This document shows positions 7,414 to 14,967 of a stretch of 16,959 bases of DNA, one piece after another. Numbering within the stretch: position 1 is the stretch's first letter; each line of letters opens with the position of its first letter. A model generated the notes under the pieces. It was given only the letters and a program-made list of their open reading frames with translations, did not search any database and had not been told where the DNA came from. The stretch is from an uncultured Acetatifactor sp. (lineage in GTDB: Bacteria > Bacillota > Clostridia > Lachnospirales > Lachnospiraceae). Location of the stretch: NCBI GenBank assembly GCA_910585805.1, contig CAJUFB010000079.1, positions 1 through 16,959 on the forward strand, read 5' to 3'. A program made the position numbers and the translations under genes.

Positions 7414-8342
7414 GAGAAACTGATAACCGAATCCCTGGGCGCTTTGGTTTTCTCCACACTGACGGCATGCAGGATCGGACCTTCCCCCTTGTAATCCGCC
7501 CAATATTCCTTTGCCACCCTGGCAGTCACCTTCACCCATTCCTTCTGCTTCAGTTCATCCGCTCCCGCATATTCACAGGCATACCCCAGAAAAGCCATAT
7601 CATCCGCGCAGCAGGTCATGGCCATGCGCCCGGGCACGAAATACCCCCTGGGAAACGTCTCCGGTTTCAGCACCATGGCCACAAACCGCAGAGTCTTTCC
7701 CTCATACCGCTCCAGATGATCCATGGAATCCAGATACCAGATTCCGTATCCTTCATTGTCCAGCTCGATAATGGGCTGATTCAGGTCATATGGCAGATCC
7801 TCCTCAAAGATCTCGTCAATCTCTCCCTTGGAGTCTTCAAAGATAACATCCGCATTGGGATTTACCGCCTTAATATTTCTTTTGTAGGAATTCAGCTGCT
7901 CTCTGACCGAATCACAGCGGTTGAAGATGATCATCTCCGATTTGCGTATCATCTCCGCCAGCAGCGAACGCATATTGGTATAGTACATGGGAAATGTAGA
8001 GCCGTCAATGGTGGTGATCTGCTGCTCTATGGTCCAGTACCAGGGAAGTTTTGCATTTTTATAATTCCACATACCATTATACTCTATAATGATACGTTCA
8101 GGCTTGTGGCGCTTCTCCAGGGCTGTCAGGTTTGCCGGATTGAAATCTTCTTCCCGCTCAATCAGCTCCACTTCTGTGCGGCTTTTCTGTAAAAGCGCAG
8201 GATCATATTCGTTTTCCCCTTCCTCGCAGAGGATCAGCAATGTCTTGCCTTCGACCTGAAAATAGTTCTGTGCCAGAGTAAAGCTGATAAATTCTGTCTT
8301 CCCGCTCTCCAAAAAACCGTTAATCACATATACAGGTTTCAT
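7410..8342 (-). CDS. G3E-family GTPase with DUF1980/YcgQ-like C-terminal domain
   Basis: The 310-residue protein begins with a P-loop GFLESGKTE (9-17), continues with a Walker-B-like IIIEYNG (about 85-90) and has a base-specificity motif NRCD (141-144), which places it in the CobW/CooC-like GTPase group. The CxCC metal motif of classical CobW proteins is absent. The C-terminal part, about 205-303, contains FVPGRMAMTCCADD and later WVKVTARV. It resembles the C-terminal domain of YcgQ/TIGR03943 (DUF1980) proteins that accompany CobW GTPases and a permease in Bacillus. The likely role is GTP-dependent metal handling, probably zinc, in the cytoplasm; this is inferred. It lies two genes after another G3E GTPase and may be coupled to an upstream short frame through an ATGA overlap. 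No strong ribosome site of its own is seen. Confidence 0.85.
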   Translation of the reverse strand: MKPVYVINGFLESGKTEFISFTLAQNYFQVEGKTLLILCEEGENEYDPALLQKSRTEVELIEREEDFNPANLTALEKRHKPERIIIEYNGMWNYKNAKLPWYWTIEQQITTIDGSTFPMYYTNMRSLLAEMIRKSEMIIFNRCDSVREQLNSYKRNIKAVNPNADVIFEDSKGEIDEIFEEDLPYDLNQPIIELDNEGYGIWYLDSMDHLERYEGKTLRFVAMVLKPETFPRGYFVPGRMAMTCCADDMAFLGYACEYAGADELKQKEWVKVTARVAKEYWADYKGEGPILHAVSVEKTKAPRDSVISFS

Positions 8343-8455
8343 TTTCTTTGATCCATGCCTTTCCGATTCAGGTACTCAAAGCAGCACGGATACACCTTTT
8401 CTCCTGCCCATGACATAAAAGACTTCACCTTTTCCTGCCATGCATATGGCAACAT
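8339..8455 (-). CDS. Possible 38-residue protein with a Cys-Cys pair between two GTPase genes
   Basis: The frame runs from an ATG at 8455 to a TGA at 8339 that overlaps the next GTPase start as ATGA. It reads MLPYAWQEKVKSF and later YPCCFEYLNRKG. The composition is protein-like, with amphipathic and aromatic residues and a Cys-Cys pair. AAGGG lies about 9 bases before the ATG. The frame stays open for at least 12 more codons upstream, so a GTG start near 8491 is possible. I do not recognise the family. Its place between two metal-linked GTPases and the coupled stop/start make a real gene plausible. Confidence 0.45.
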   Translation of the reverse strand: MLPYAWQEKVKSFMSWAGEKVYPCCFEYLNRKGMDQRK

Positions 8456-8502
8456 GTAGCGATACCCTTGCCGCCTGTTATACCTTATCACAGATTTTAT
8501 TG

Positions 8503-9600
8503 TCAGCCAAACAGCTCCTCCAGCTTATCCTCTTTCAATTCCGCACCTATCACACAGAATTTCCCGGTCACCGCCGGCTTTCCCGTCCTGATGTCATGCT
8601 CTTCGGGAACATAGTCGAAGTAAACCCATGTGCCTTCTTCTGAAGGAACCATTCCCTTTGCCCGGAGAATATTGCCATAATCGCCGCTGTCCAGGGCGGT
8701 CAGGATGCTTTCAATCTTCTCGATGGAAAATTTAACGGGGGATTCCTTGCCCCAGCTGGTGAAAACCTCATCTGCATGGTGATGGCCGTGATGATCATGA
8801 CCGCAGCACTCTCCCTCGTGATGGTGATGCTCATGACCCTCTTCCTCATGGTGATGCCCATGACCGCAGCACTCCCCCTCATGGTGGTGATGCTCATGAC
8901 CTTCCTCATCATGATGATGTCCACAGCACTCTCCCTCGTGATGATGATGCTCATGCTCTTCCTTCGCATGCTCCAGCATTTCCTTCATCATCTCTTCCAG
9001 AGTATCCGCTCCCTCTATGGTCTCAAGAACCGCTTTTCCTTCCAGATCATCCAAAGGCGTGGTGATTATGACAGCCTTGTCATTATGCTCCCGCACCAGT
9101 TTCACACTCTCCTGCAGTTTCTCTGCGCTGATCTTATCTGTCCTGGTCAGCAAAATCGTCCCGGCATATTCGATCTGGTTGATAAAAAACTCGCCGAAAT
9201 TCTTGATATACATCTTTGCTTTGGCGGCATCCACCACAGCCACCGCGCTGTTCACCTGCACTTCCAGATCAGCAGCCACATTCTCCACTGCCCTCAGCAC
9301 ATCGGAAAGCTTCCCTACACCCGAAGGCTCGATCAGGATACGCTCCGGCGCATAAGTCTCGATAACCTCCTTCAGAGAGGTACCGAAATCTCCTACCAGA
9401 GAACAACAGATACAGCCGGAATTCATCTCCTTGATCTCGATTCCCGATTCCTTCAGGAAGCCTCCGTCAATACCGATCTCGCCAAACTCATTTTCAATCA
9501 GCACCGTTTTGCTGCCGTCCAATGCCTCCTTCAACAGCTTCTTGATCAGAGTGGTTTTGCCCGCTCCCAGAAATCCGGAAAATACGTCTATTTTTGTCAT
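8503..9600 (-). CDS. CobW-type G3E GTPase with tandem His/Cys-rich metal-binding insert
   Basis: The 365-residue protein is a GTP-dependent metallochaperone-type enzyme. It has a P-loop GFLGAGKTT (9-17), the invariant metal motif GCICCS (62-67), switch/Walker B ILIEPSG (88-94) and base recognition TRTDK (152-156). A CobW C-terminal domain is at about 279-365. Between the GTPase and C-terminal domains, residues 211-277 hold three tandem units built on HEHHHHEGECCGH, with about 29 His and 6 Cys. Such His-rich stretches occur in CobW/ZNG-like proteins and suggest storage or delivery of Zn, Ni or Co. A good promoter lies upstream. No clear Zur or Fur box is seen. It probably leads an operon with the short frame and second GTPase downstream. 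Confidence 0.93.
   Translation of the reverse strand: MTKIDVFSGFLGAGKTTLIKKLLKEALDGSKTVLIENEFGEIGIDGGFLKESGIEIKEMNSGCICCSLVGDFGTSLKEVIETYAPERILIEPSGVGKLSDVLRAVENVAADLEVQVNSAVAVVDAAKAKMYIKNFGEFFINQIEYAGTILLTRTDKISAEKLQESVKLVREHNDKAVIITTPLDDLEGKAVLETIEGADTLEEMMKEMLEHAKEEHEHHHHEGECCGHHHDEEGHEHHHHEGECCGHGHHHEEEGHEHHHHEGECCGHDHHGHHHADEVFTSWGKESPVKFSIEKIESILTALDSGDYGNILRAKGMVPSEEGTWVYFDYVPEEHDIRTGKPAVTGKFCVIGAELKEDKLEELFG
8776..8955 (-). repeat. Tandem coding repeat for His/Cys metal-binding units
   Basis: Three successive units of 19 to 21 codons each encode HEHHHHEGECCGH followed by a His/Asp/Glu-rich spacer. The units differ slightly in length and in codon use, so they have had time to drift, but the DNA is still clearly repetitive. 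Copy number could vary between strains. Confidence 0.85.
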
Positions 9601-9700
9601 TTCCTATCCATCCTTCCTGGCCTTCCAGGGCATGGAGATACACTGGCAGACCCTCTGCCGGCCCTTTCTCCCCATGCGAAAGCCCACTGCACTGTATTTT

Positions 9701-9729
9701 ATTTTGTACCATAATTGAACGGTTGTCAA
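9701..9729 (-). promoter_or_regulatory. Promoter for the CobW-type GTPase operon
   Basis: On the - strand a perfect -35 box TTGACA (9724-9729) is followed after 17 bases by CAAAAT (9701-9706, four of six matches to the -10 consensus). This predicts a leader of about 95 bases before the GTPase start. No obvious metal-repressor palindrome overlaps it. Confidence 0.6.
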
Positions 9730-9827
9730 GAAACTGATTATTAAAGTTTTCTGAAACCCGGTAAAATCCGCCTCATTCCAGCTCTGTCCCGCAAAGCCAC
9801 AGCGAAAAATACGGATAACCTGAGCGC

Positions 9828-10799
9828 TTAACAGCGCTGTTCCAGCGCCGAGGCAATGTCCTCCTTCATATCCAGCACTGCTGCCCTGGAAGCATCCGCA
9901 TAGCCCTGCTCTCCGAAACGGGCATATTTCTCCTGCTGATACGCCGCAATGATCCCCCTGGAAGAATTGATGATCGCCCCCAGGCCATCCTCGTTAAAGA
10001 AATGCACCAGATCCGCGCCCTTTCCCCCCTGGGCGCCGTAACCGGGCACCAGAATAAACGCCTTCGGCATCATCTTCCGCAGGATCCTGCCCTGTTCAGG
10101 GTAAGTGGCGCCCACTACGGCTCCCACATAGCTGTAGGGACCTTCCTGAGGCATGCACTGCTCTCCCCACTCCGCAACATATCTGCCCACAATTTCGTAC
10201 AGCGGCCTGTCTCTGTTTTCTTCTGCCGCTTCCGCTCCGGCCGCTGCCTTTACCAGACGATCCTGCAGTTCCCCGCTGCTGGGATTGGATGTCTTGATCA
10301 GCACAAAGATTCCCTTCTTCTCCTCCGCACATACCTTCAGAAACGGCTTCACCCCGTCAGAACCAAGATAAGGGTTCACCGTTGCGAAATCCTCGCCAAA
10401 TGCGCTGTAAAAATGATTTCCCACCTGCACTTTTCCCAGATGTCCCACCGCATATGCCTCAGATGTGGAACCGATGTCGCCGCGCTTCACATCCCCAATG
10501 ACCACCAAATCCTTTTCCCTGCAGTAATCTACCGTCTTCTGAAAAGTGACCAGTCCCGGAATCCCGAACTGCTCATACATGGCGATCTGGGGCTTCACCG
10601 CGGGCACCAGGTCATAGATGGCATCTACGATCCCCTTATTATACTGCCAGATGGCCTCCGCCGCGCCTTCCAGAGTCTCGCCGTGCTCCGCAAAAGCCGC
10701 TTTCCGGATATGTTCCGGCACATACTTCATCATCGGGTCCAGACCTGCTACGATGGGTGCATTGGTTTTACGAATTTTGGTTATCAGTTTGTTGATCAT
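9828..10799 (-). CDS. pyrF: Orotidine 5'-phosphate decarboxylase, long (subfamily 2) form
   Basis: The enzyme converts OMP to UMP, the last step of UMP synthesis. I place the start at the ATG at 10799, giving 323 residues beginning MINKLITKIR. It has AAGGGAG about 6 bases upstream, and its promoter lies 75-103 bases upstream. A longer frame from 10883 would begin within the promoter and adds residues unlike the family. The substrate-binding AGLDP is at 18-22, the conserved lysine of AVKPQ at 69, and the catalytic DVKRGD at 103-108, followed by IGSTSEAYA, the signature of the roughly 300-residue PyrF subfamily. The gene stands apart from pyrBI. A small AGCGCT hairpin overlaps the stop. Confidence 0.95.
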   Translation of the reverse strand: MINKLITKIRKTNAPIVAGLDPMMKYVPEHIRKAAFAEHGETLEGAAEAIWQYNKGIVDAIYDLVPAVKPQIAMYEQFGIPGLVTFQKTVDYCREKDLVVIGDVKRGDIGSTSEAYAVGHLGKVQVGNHFYSAFGEDFATVNPYLGSDGVKPFLKVCAEEKKGIFVLIKTSNPSSGELQDRLVKAAAGAEAAEENRDRPLYEIVGRYVAEWGEQCMPQEGPYSYVGAVVGATYPEQGRILRKMMPKAFILVPGYGAQGGKGADLVHFFNEDGLGAIINSSRGIIAAYQQEKYARFGEQGYADASRAAVLDMKEDIASALEQRC

Positions 10800-10873
10800 T
10801 TCTTCTCCCTTCTTATTAATAGTTCCGCGTATGCCCTCCACACCCTGGCACGGGCAGAACAATTTCTTTACAC

Positions 10874-10902
10874 ATCTTACCATTCCGGTTATGGAAAGTC
10901 AA
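10874..10902 (-). promoter_or_regulatory. Promoter for pyrF
   Basis: TTGACT (10897-10902) and TAAGAT (10874-10879) on the - strand are exactly 17 bases apart, each with five of six consensus bases or close to it. Transcription should start near 10867 and give a leader of about 67 bases. The -35 box begins 12 bases after the permease stop, which makes pyrF its own unit. No PyrR-type anti-terminator is evident in the short leader. Confidence 0.75.
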
Positions 10903-10913
10903 TGTGGTCGAAA

Positions 10914-12494
10914 CTATGCTGTCTCCATATTATAAAAATTCAACATGGCGATCACCATGAAAATGGCAGTGAACAACACCAGAAATACATCCATCAGTAC
11001 ATAGGCCTGCACAACGCCGCCCACTGCCATTCCCAGCACTCCGCCTATTACCGCCGCCATCACCGCCATGCCCTGGATCAGCATCTGCAGCAGTTGTTTT
11101 CCAACCCTGCCCAGAGTGCTGCCGCATACTGCTTCCGCCACTGCCAGAGCATAGAGCTTATTTGCCGACAGGACTACGTAAAACAGGATGGCCAATGCCG
11201 TGACCAATGGTGACAGCCTCATGGCAATGGCACCCGGCAAGGTGATCAGGCAGGCGTTCAGCAGGCTCTGAATGTGCTGCATCGCTGTAGCGTTGATCAG
11301 CTTTCTGAAAACCGTATCCGGTATCAGATAAGTATAAGGCGACAGAAGTTCCTTTGCCCACTTCCCGTTTAAAGCCGTAAAGATGAAAATGACATAAGCG
11401 GATACAGCCGGGATCACAAACGGCGCAAAATTTTCCAATGCCCCAAAGCCATCTTCCCAAACGGAGAGATATGCCACCGCCGCGCCCGCCAGCACAGCTA
11501 CTACGGTACCTCCGTCAAATATGAAATATCTGCTCTTTTTGTATTCCAAAAGCTGTCTGTAAAATAAAGCCCTGGCGCCGCTTCCGTTCCAGTTTACTCT
11601 GGCCTTACCGAACTTCTGTTTTCTGCCCGGCCGGCTCTGGGCATTGCCCTGCCTGCGGCTCTCCAGCACCGCCTCATAGTCCTCGGCATATTTTATGGCA
11701 TCCTCATAGAAATCCCCTGTACATTTCATCCTCCAGGCGGCTGCCAGCGCCACAGCCACCAACAGGATATAACAGATCGTTCCCGCCACGTTTACCGTGG
11801 TTGCCCCCAGAAACAACAGATGCAGCACCGCGACATACCACCCGATAACCGGCACCAGCAGAACCAGGTCACTGTGCAGATAGTCCGTCACCGTCTGCAG
11901 GCTTAATCCCCCGCGGAGATAAGCCAGGATTCCCATCACCACCAGAATTCCAGTCAGCCCGTAAGCAGCCTTCACCACCAGACCTCTCTGCTTCTCTCCC
12001 AGACGTTCGGAGCCGTACATCAGCAGCATGATACTGGCCTCCAGCAGATTCTCAATAAAAACGGAAAACACAAAATAGACAGCCAGCCTCCAGCCTTCCG
12101 CATGAAACAGCACCTTTCCGCAGATAATGACAAAAAGGTTCAAAACCAGCAGCATTGCCAATGTCCTGAAATGTGCATACAGCAGCACCTGCTTCGGACT
12201 CACCGGAGCCGGAAACAGAAAATGCACATCACTGTTCCTGTACACCAGACCTTTTCGTCTGGCATAAGCGATCAGATTCGCCGGAATTGTCCAGAATGCA
12301 AATACTGTCAGTACCGTTACCAGCCCATGGGCCGAATCCGCCCCCAGCGTATCCACTGTCATCCGCAGCGACATGGGGACTGCAGTCATATAAAACAGTA
12401 TCAGTACAAGATAAAAATAGGTAACCGGTTTTCGCAGCGCCCTCCTGATACGGTTGCGCAATGTCCTTAGATAGAGATATCCCACTGCCCCCAT
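10914..12494 (-). CDS. ABC exporter membrane subunit
   Basis: The 526-residue protein has around a dozen hydrophobic segments. They begin with YFYLVLILFYMTAVPMSL near residue 26, and the protein ends with a long hydrophobic run at about 455-520. The charged segment near 265-300 (EDYEAVLESRRQGNAQSRPGRK) is a cytoplasmic loop. The layout and the YRNSDVHFLFPAPVSPKQVLLY segment resemble the putative ABC exporter family (Pfam ABC_export) of Firmicutes. It starts 3 bases after the stop of the ATPase gene, so the two surely form one transporter. The cargo is unknown. An ABC-2 type label is equally acceptable. Confidence 0.85.
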   Translation of the reverse strand: MGAVGYLYLRTLRNRIRRALRKPVTYFYLVLILFYMTAVPMSLRMTVDTLGADSAHGLVTVLTVFAFWTIPANLIAYARRKGLVYRNSDVHFLFPAPVSPKQVLLYAHFRTLAMLLVLNLFVIICGKVLFHAEGWRLAVYFVFSVFIENLLEASIMLLMYGSERLGEKQRGLVVKAAYGLTGILVVMGILAYLRGGLSLQTVTDYLHSDLVLLVPVIGWYVAVLHLLFLGATTVNVAGTICYILLVAVALAAAWRMKCTGDFYEDAIKYAEDYEAVLESRRQGNAQSRPGRKQKFGKARVNWNGSGARALFYRQLLEYKKSRYFIFDGGTVVAVLAGAAVAYLSVWEDGFGALENFAPFVIPAVSAYVIFIFTALNGKWAKELLSPYTYLIPDTVFRKLINATAMQHIQSLLNACLITLPGAIAMRLSPLVTALAILFYVVLSANKLYALAVAEAVCGSTLGRVGKQLLQMLIQGMAVMAAVIGGVLGMAVGGVVQAYVLMDVFLVLFTAIFMVIAMLNFYNMETA

Positions 12495-12497
12495 GGC

Positions 12498-13208
12498 CTA
12501 TATTCCTTCCTTTCTGTCTGCCTGCCCTGTCACGGAAAAATACAATGCCTCCAGATCTTCGTCTGCAACAGCCTCTCTGGGGTAAGTCCCGACGATATGC
12601 CCTTTATCCATCACAAAAGTCACATCCCACAGCTCCTTTACCATCTCCAGCATATGGGTGCTGATCAGAACCGTACACCCATCCGCCTTCAGCTCCAGGA
12701 TCACCGTTTTCAGTTCCTTGATCGCCGCAGGGTCCAGCCCCACCATAGGCTCGTCCAGCAAAATGACCCTGGGCCTGATCACCAGCGCGCAGCAGATGCT
12801 GACCTTCTGCATCATTCCCTTGGAAAGCTCATTCCCCAGCTTTTCCTGTTTATCCGTCAATTCGAACCGCCCAAGCAGGCGCTCCGCTTCCTCCTCCGTG
12901 ACAGCCGTCCCATATGCCCTGGTTATAAATTCAATATGCTCCCTCACTGTCAGGGCATCGTACATATAGGGCAGCTCCGGCACATAGGCAAAGCTCCGTT
13001 TCGCCTCCAGGCTTCTGGCATCCTGTCCCTGAATCCGGATCATGCCTTTATACCGCAGCAATCCGGCAATGCTCTTGATCACGGTAGACTTTCCCGCCCC
13101 GTTAGGTCCTAACAAAATCCCGATCCGCCCGTCCGGCACCGTGAATCCGATATGGTCCGCCGCCAGAGTCTTTCCGTATTTTTTTGTCAGATCCATTACT
13201 TCCAGCAT
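12498..13208 (-). CDS. ABC transporter ATP-binding subunit
   Basis: This 236-residue ATPase powers the exporter encoded just downstream. Walker A is GPNGAGKST (34-42), the signature reads LSKGMMQK (128-135) in place of LSGGQ, Walker B is VILLDEPMVGLDP (148-160), and the switch histidine is H185 in ISTHM. The usual Q-loop glutamine is replaced by a YVPELP segment (75-80), a pattern common in ATPases of drug, bacteriocin or sodium export type. AAAGGA lies 7 bases before the ATG. The 223-base gap upstream contains structured DNA and no convincing promoter. Confidence 0.94.
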   Translation of the reverse strand: MLEVMDLTKKYGKTLAADHIGFTVPDGRIGILLGPNGAGKSTVIKSIAGLLRYKGMIRIQGQDARSLEAKRSFAYVPELPYMYDALTVREHIEFITRAYGTAVTEEEAERLLGRFELTDKQEKLGNELSKGMMQKVSICCALVIRPRVILLDEPMVGLDPAAIKELKTVILELKADGCTVLISTHMLEMVKELWDVTFVMDKGHIVGTYPREAVADEDLEALYFSVTGQADRKEGI

Positions 13209-13431
13209 AATTACATCCTTTCTTCCACGTTTTTCCGTCCGTATATATCATGTTCATCCCCGGCTGACGCTGCTCCACCCTGCATGAAAGTCTGGGAGGT
13301 TTACTGTGGATGCACACAAACCCGCAAGGCGTGCCGCCTTTGGGAAGCAGGGTTGGCGCACAGTTGTCTTGCCCTATAAGCAAGAGAGCTTATTCGGGCT
13401 GCGCGGTTTCCGCAGGCAAGATTCAAGACTT
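13209..13431. other. Structured non-coding gap with several inverted repeats
   Basis: No gene is seen. The gap holds a hairpin with GCCC-ATAAGC and GCTTAT-GGGC arms (13371-13399), an AAGGCG/CGCCTT hairpin near 13325-13340, and a CTTGCC/GGCAAG pair (13368-13373 and 13415-13420) that would enclose the first hairpin. TGAAAGTC near 13284 and TTACTGTG near 13300 both recur inverted next to the TraX-like stop (13427-13440). It may be a decayed small mobile element or a processed transcript end. Confidence 0.5.
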
Positions 13432-14478
13432 TCACAGTAATACAATACTGCCCAACCCCAGCAGGACCGAGATCACATACAGTATCAGCAGATGCGCCGG
13501 ATAAAACGCATAAAAGAAATATTTCATCTTCAGACCTCTCTTCCCATTATATAAAGCAATGGGAATCACCGCCAGAAAACCCGGGATCTCACTGACCGTC
13601 AGGAATGTCAGCACTACACAGCCTGCCAGCATGGCCGCCACCCTGTGCTTCCGGAACAGATACATGGCCGTAATCGTCAGCACGCCCATTCCGCCATAAT
13701 CCGTGCGCAGATACTCCGCCAGAAACATCATTGCCGTCATCACAGTGATATCTGCGCAGACTGTCTGCACACGGCGGAACCCTTTCTTACTGCCATACAG
13801 CACCAGCGCCAGGACGGTGACGGCGCACAGAATCCCCACCGTTAACATCATCTGCTCTCCTGTCCCATTACCAGACGGCTGCACCATGAAAACTATCACA
13901 AAAGCAGCCGGCGCAAGCACTCCCGTAACCGTGAGAAAGATACGCAAAGGCCCTGCAAGCTCATTCTCCTCCTTCTCACATCTGTCAAAAAAGGCATATC
14001 CCCACATCCCCAGAAGTCCCAGCAGCAATGTAAAATATACATTCTGATACCCCAAATGGAAAGGATTTCCCGTAACCGCAAGATCAAAGGGAATCTCTGA
14101 AATCAGCGCAAAAATGCCCAGACGCAAAGCGTATTTTCTCACATCCCGGGTTCTCTGGAATCCTTCCACCAACAGAAAACAGAAGATCGGAAAGCCCAGC
14201 CTGCCAATCAACCGCATGATCTGCATCCCGTAAAACAGCACCATATTCTCCGTCAGCCAGGCGATCAGCTGACTCTCAGTCCCTGTGACGGCATTCAGAT
14301 AACCATTTGCCATGATCTGCCTGGTCAGAACCGCTGCCGCTGTATGGTCAATCAACATGGAGATCACCGCCACGATCTTGACAGTGCTTCCGCTGATTCC
14401 CTTCCGCGCTCCCTCCGTCTGCCCGGACTTTTGTCCTTCCATGCCGGTCATCCGGCTCCTCAACTGCACTCCATCCAT
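13432..14478 (-). CDS. TraX-like integral membrane protein
   Basis: The 348-residue protein has an N-terminal hydrophilic tail of about 30 residues, then KIVAVISMLIDH (about 34-45), IGRLGFPIFCFLLVEGF (about 90-106), and ISEIPFDLA plus QNVYFTLLLGLLG. These are the hallmarks of the TraX family, known as F-pilin N-acetyltransferase in the F plasmid. About nine membrane helices are present. It is longer than the usual 240 or so residues. Chromosomal members in Firmicutes are common, and their substrate is unknown. I chose the ATG at 14478 because GGGAGG lies about 10 bases upstream. A 47-residue upstream extension looks non-homologous. No other conjugation genes are nearby, so a conjugative role is not implied. 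Confidence 0.82.
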   Translation of the reverse strand: MDGVQLRSRMTGMEGQKSGQTEGARKGISGSTVKIVAVISMLIDHTAAAVLTRQIMANGYLNAVTGTESQLIAWLTENMVLFYGMQIMRLIGRLGFPIFCFLLVEGFQRTRDVRKYALRLGIFALISEIPFDLAVTGNPFHLGYQNVYFTLLLGLLGMWGYAFFDRCEKEENELAGPLRIFLTVTGVLAPAAFVIVFMVQPSGNGTGEQMMLTVGILCAVTVLALVLYGSKKGFRRVQTVCADITVMTAMMFLAEYLRTDYGGMGVLTITAMYLFRKHRVAAMLAGCVVLTFLTVSEIPGFLAVIPIALYNGKRGLKMKYFFYAFYPAHLLILYVISVLLGLGSIVLL

Positions 14479-14495
14479 TTTCGTAGTTCCTCCCA

Positions 14496-14646
14496 TTCCA
14501 GTTCCGCACATGTCCTGCCCAGTACCCTGTATGCAGAGAATTTCCGGCTGCCAGAGCATGCATCCGTAAATCCTCCGGGTACTGGCCAGGAGATGCGCTG
14601 TTTTTCCGGTTCCGCGCATGTCCCGCCCAATATCCTTATCTGCACA
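14496..14646 (-). repeat. Duplicated 40-base segment in the TraX-like leader
   Basis: 14496-14537 and 14604-14646 are diverged direct copies offset by 108 bases. About 28 of the first 33 positions match, and the five differences are all transitions. On the - strand each copy carries GGGCRGGACATGYGCGGAAC, an ATG behind a G-rich run. A 9-bp inverted repeat (CCAGTACCC at 14519-14527 and GGGTACTGG at 14577-14585) lies between and across the copies. It could be a leader structure or a decayed duplicated start region. Confidence 0.6.
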
Positions 14647-14662
14647 AACTGATTCAATTTAT

Positions 14663-14859
14663 ACTACATAACGCCAGAATTTACCGTACCGCACTGGTTA
14701 AACGTATATGGCTGGCGTTATGTAGTCGGGTTACTTGGAAATTTTAACTGTTAAGCAGTATATACTGCGCACCGATTGAATTTGCAGTGTAACCCGACTG
14801 CAGACCGCCAGCCAGGTATTTTCCCGAAGGCATCACTGTAAATCCCGACGGTCTGCAGT
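14663..14859. repeat. Intergenic element made of three abutting inverted repeats
   Basis: Three perfect inverted repeats form a chain with shared ends. The first has 15-bp arms (14663-14677 and 14712-14726, ACTACATAACGCCAG). The second has 11-bp arms (14724-14734 and 14789-14799, AGTCGGGTTAC) and encloses a 14-base palindrome (14755-14768, GCAGTATATACTGC). The third has 11-bp arms (14797-14807 and 14849-14859, ACTGCAGACCG). Neighbouring arms overlap by three bases. Parts of it recur at 1-54, 6443-6470 and, weakly, 5118-5143. It lies after the terminator of the orphan regulator and before the TraX-like gene. No open frame crosses it. It may be a MITE-like or REP-like family, or a structured RNA. 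Confidence 0.85.
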
Positions 14860-14913
14860 ATACATCATAAGATATGACATGACGTTTGTCAATTGCGGAG
14901 AGAAATCTTTCGT

Positions 14914-14943
14914 AAAAAAGGGCAGGCTGTTACAGCCCACCCT
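14914..14943 (-). terminator. Intrinsic terminator of the orphan response regulator
   Basis: On the - strand AGGGTGGGCTG, a TAA loop, and CAGCCTGCCCT form an 11-bp stem with two wobble pairs, followed by six T. It lies 25 bases after the regulator stop. This is the clearest factor-independent terminator in the window. Confidence 0.85.
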
Positions 14944-14967
14944 GAAACTGGCACTTTCGCCAGGAAT

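Noticed and set aside
8776..9714. A 312-codon + strand frame starting with Met/Val/Thr-rich hydrophobic repeats
   Set aside because: It is the antisense reading of the His-codon repeat in the CobW-type gene; the apparent membrane repeats arise from complementing CAT/CAC codons.
10800..10883. N-terminal extension of PyrF by 28 residues
   Set aside because: The upstream ATG falls between the -35 and -10 boxes, has no ribosome site, and adds a Cys-rich stretch not typical of PyrF.
10002..11213. A 403-codon open frame on the + strand
   Set aside because: It runs antisense across pyrF and the end of the ABC permease gene, both well supported, and its product (rich in His, Arg, Gln, Leu) resembles no family.
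13432..14478. TraX-like gene as evidence for a conjugative element
   Set aside because: No relaxase, coupling protein, integrase or attachment site is present; chromosomal TraX-like genes are common in Firmicutes.
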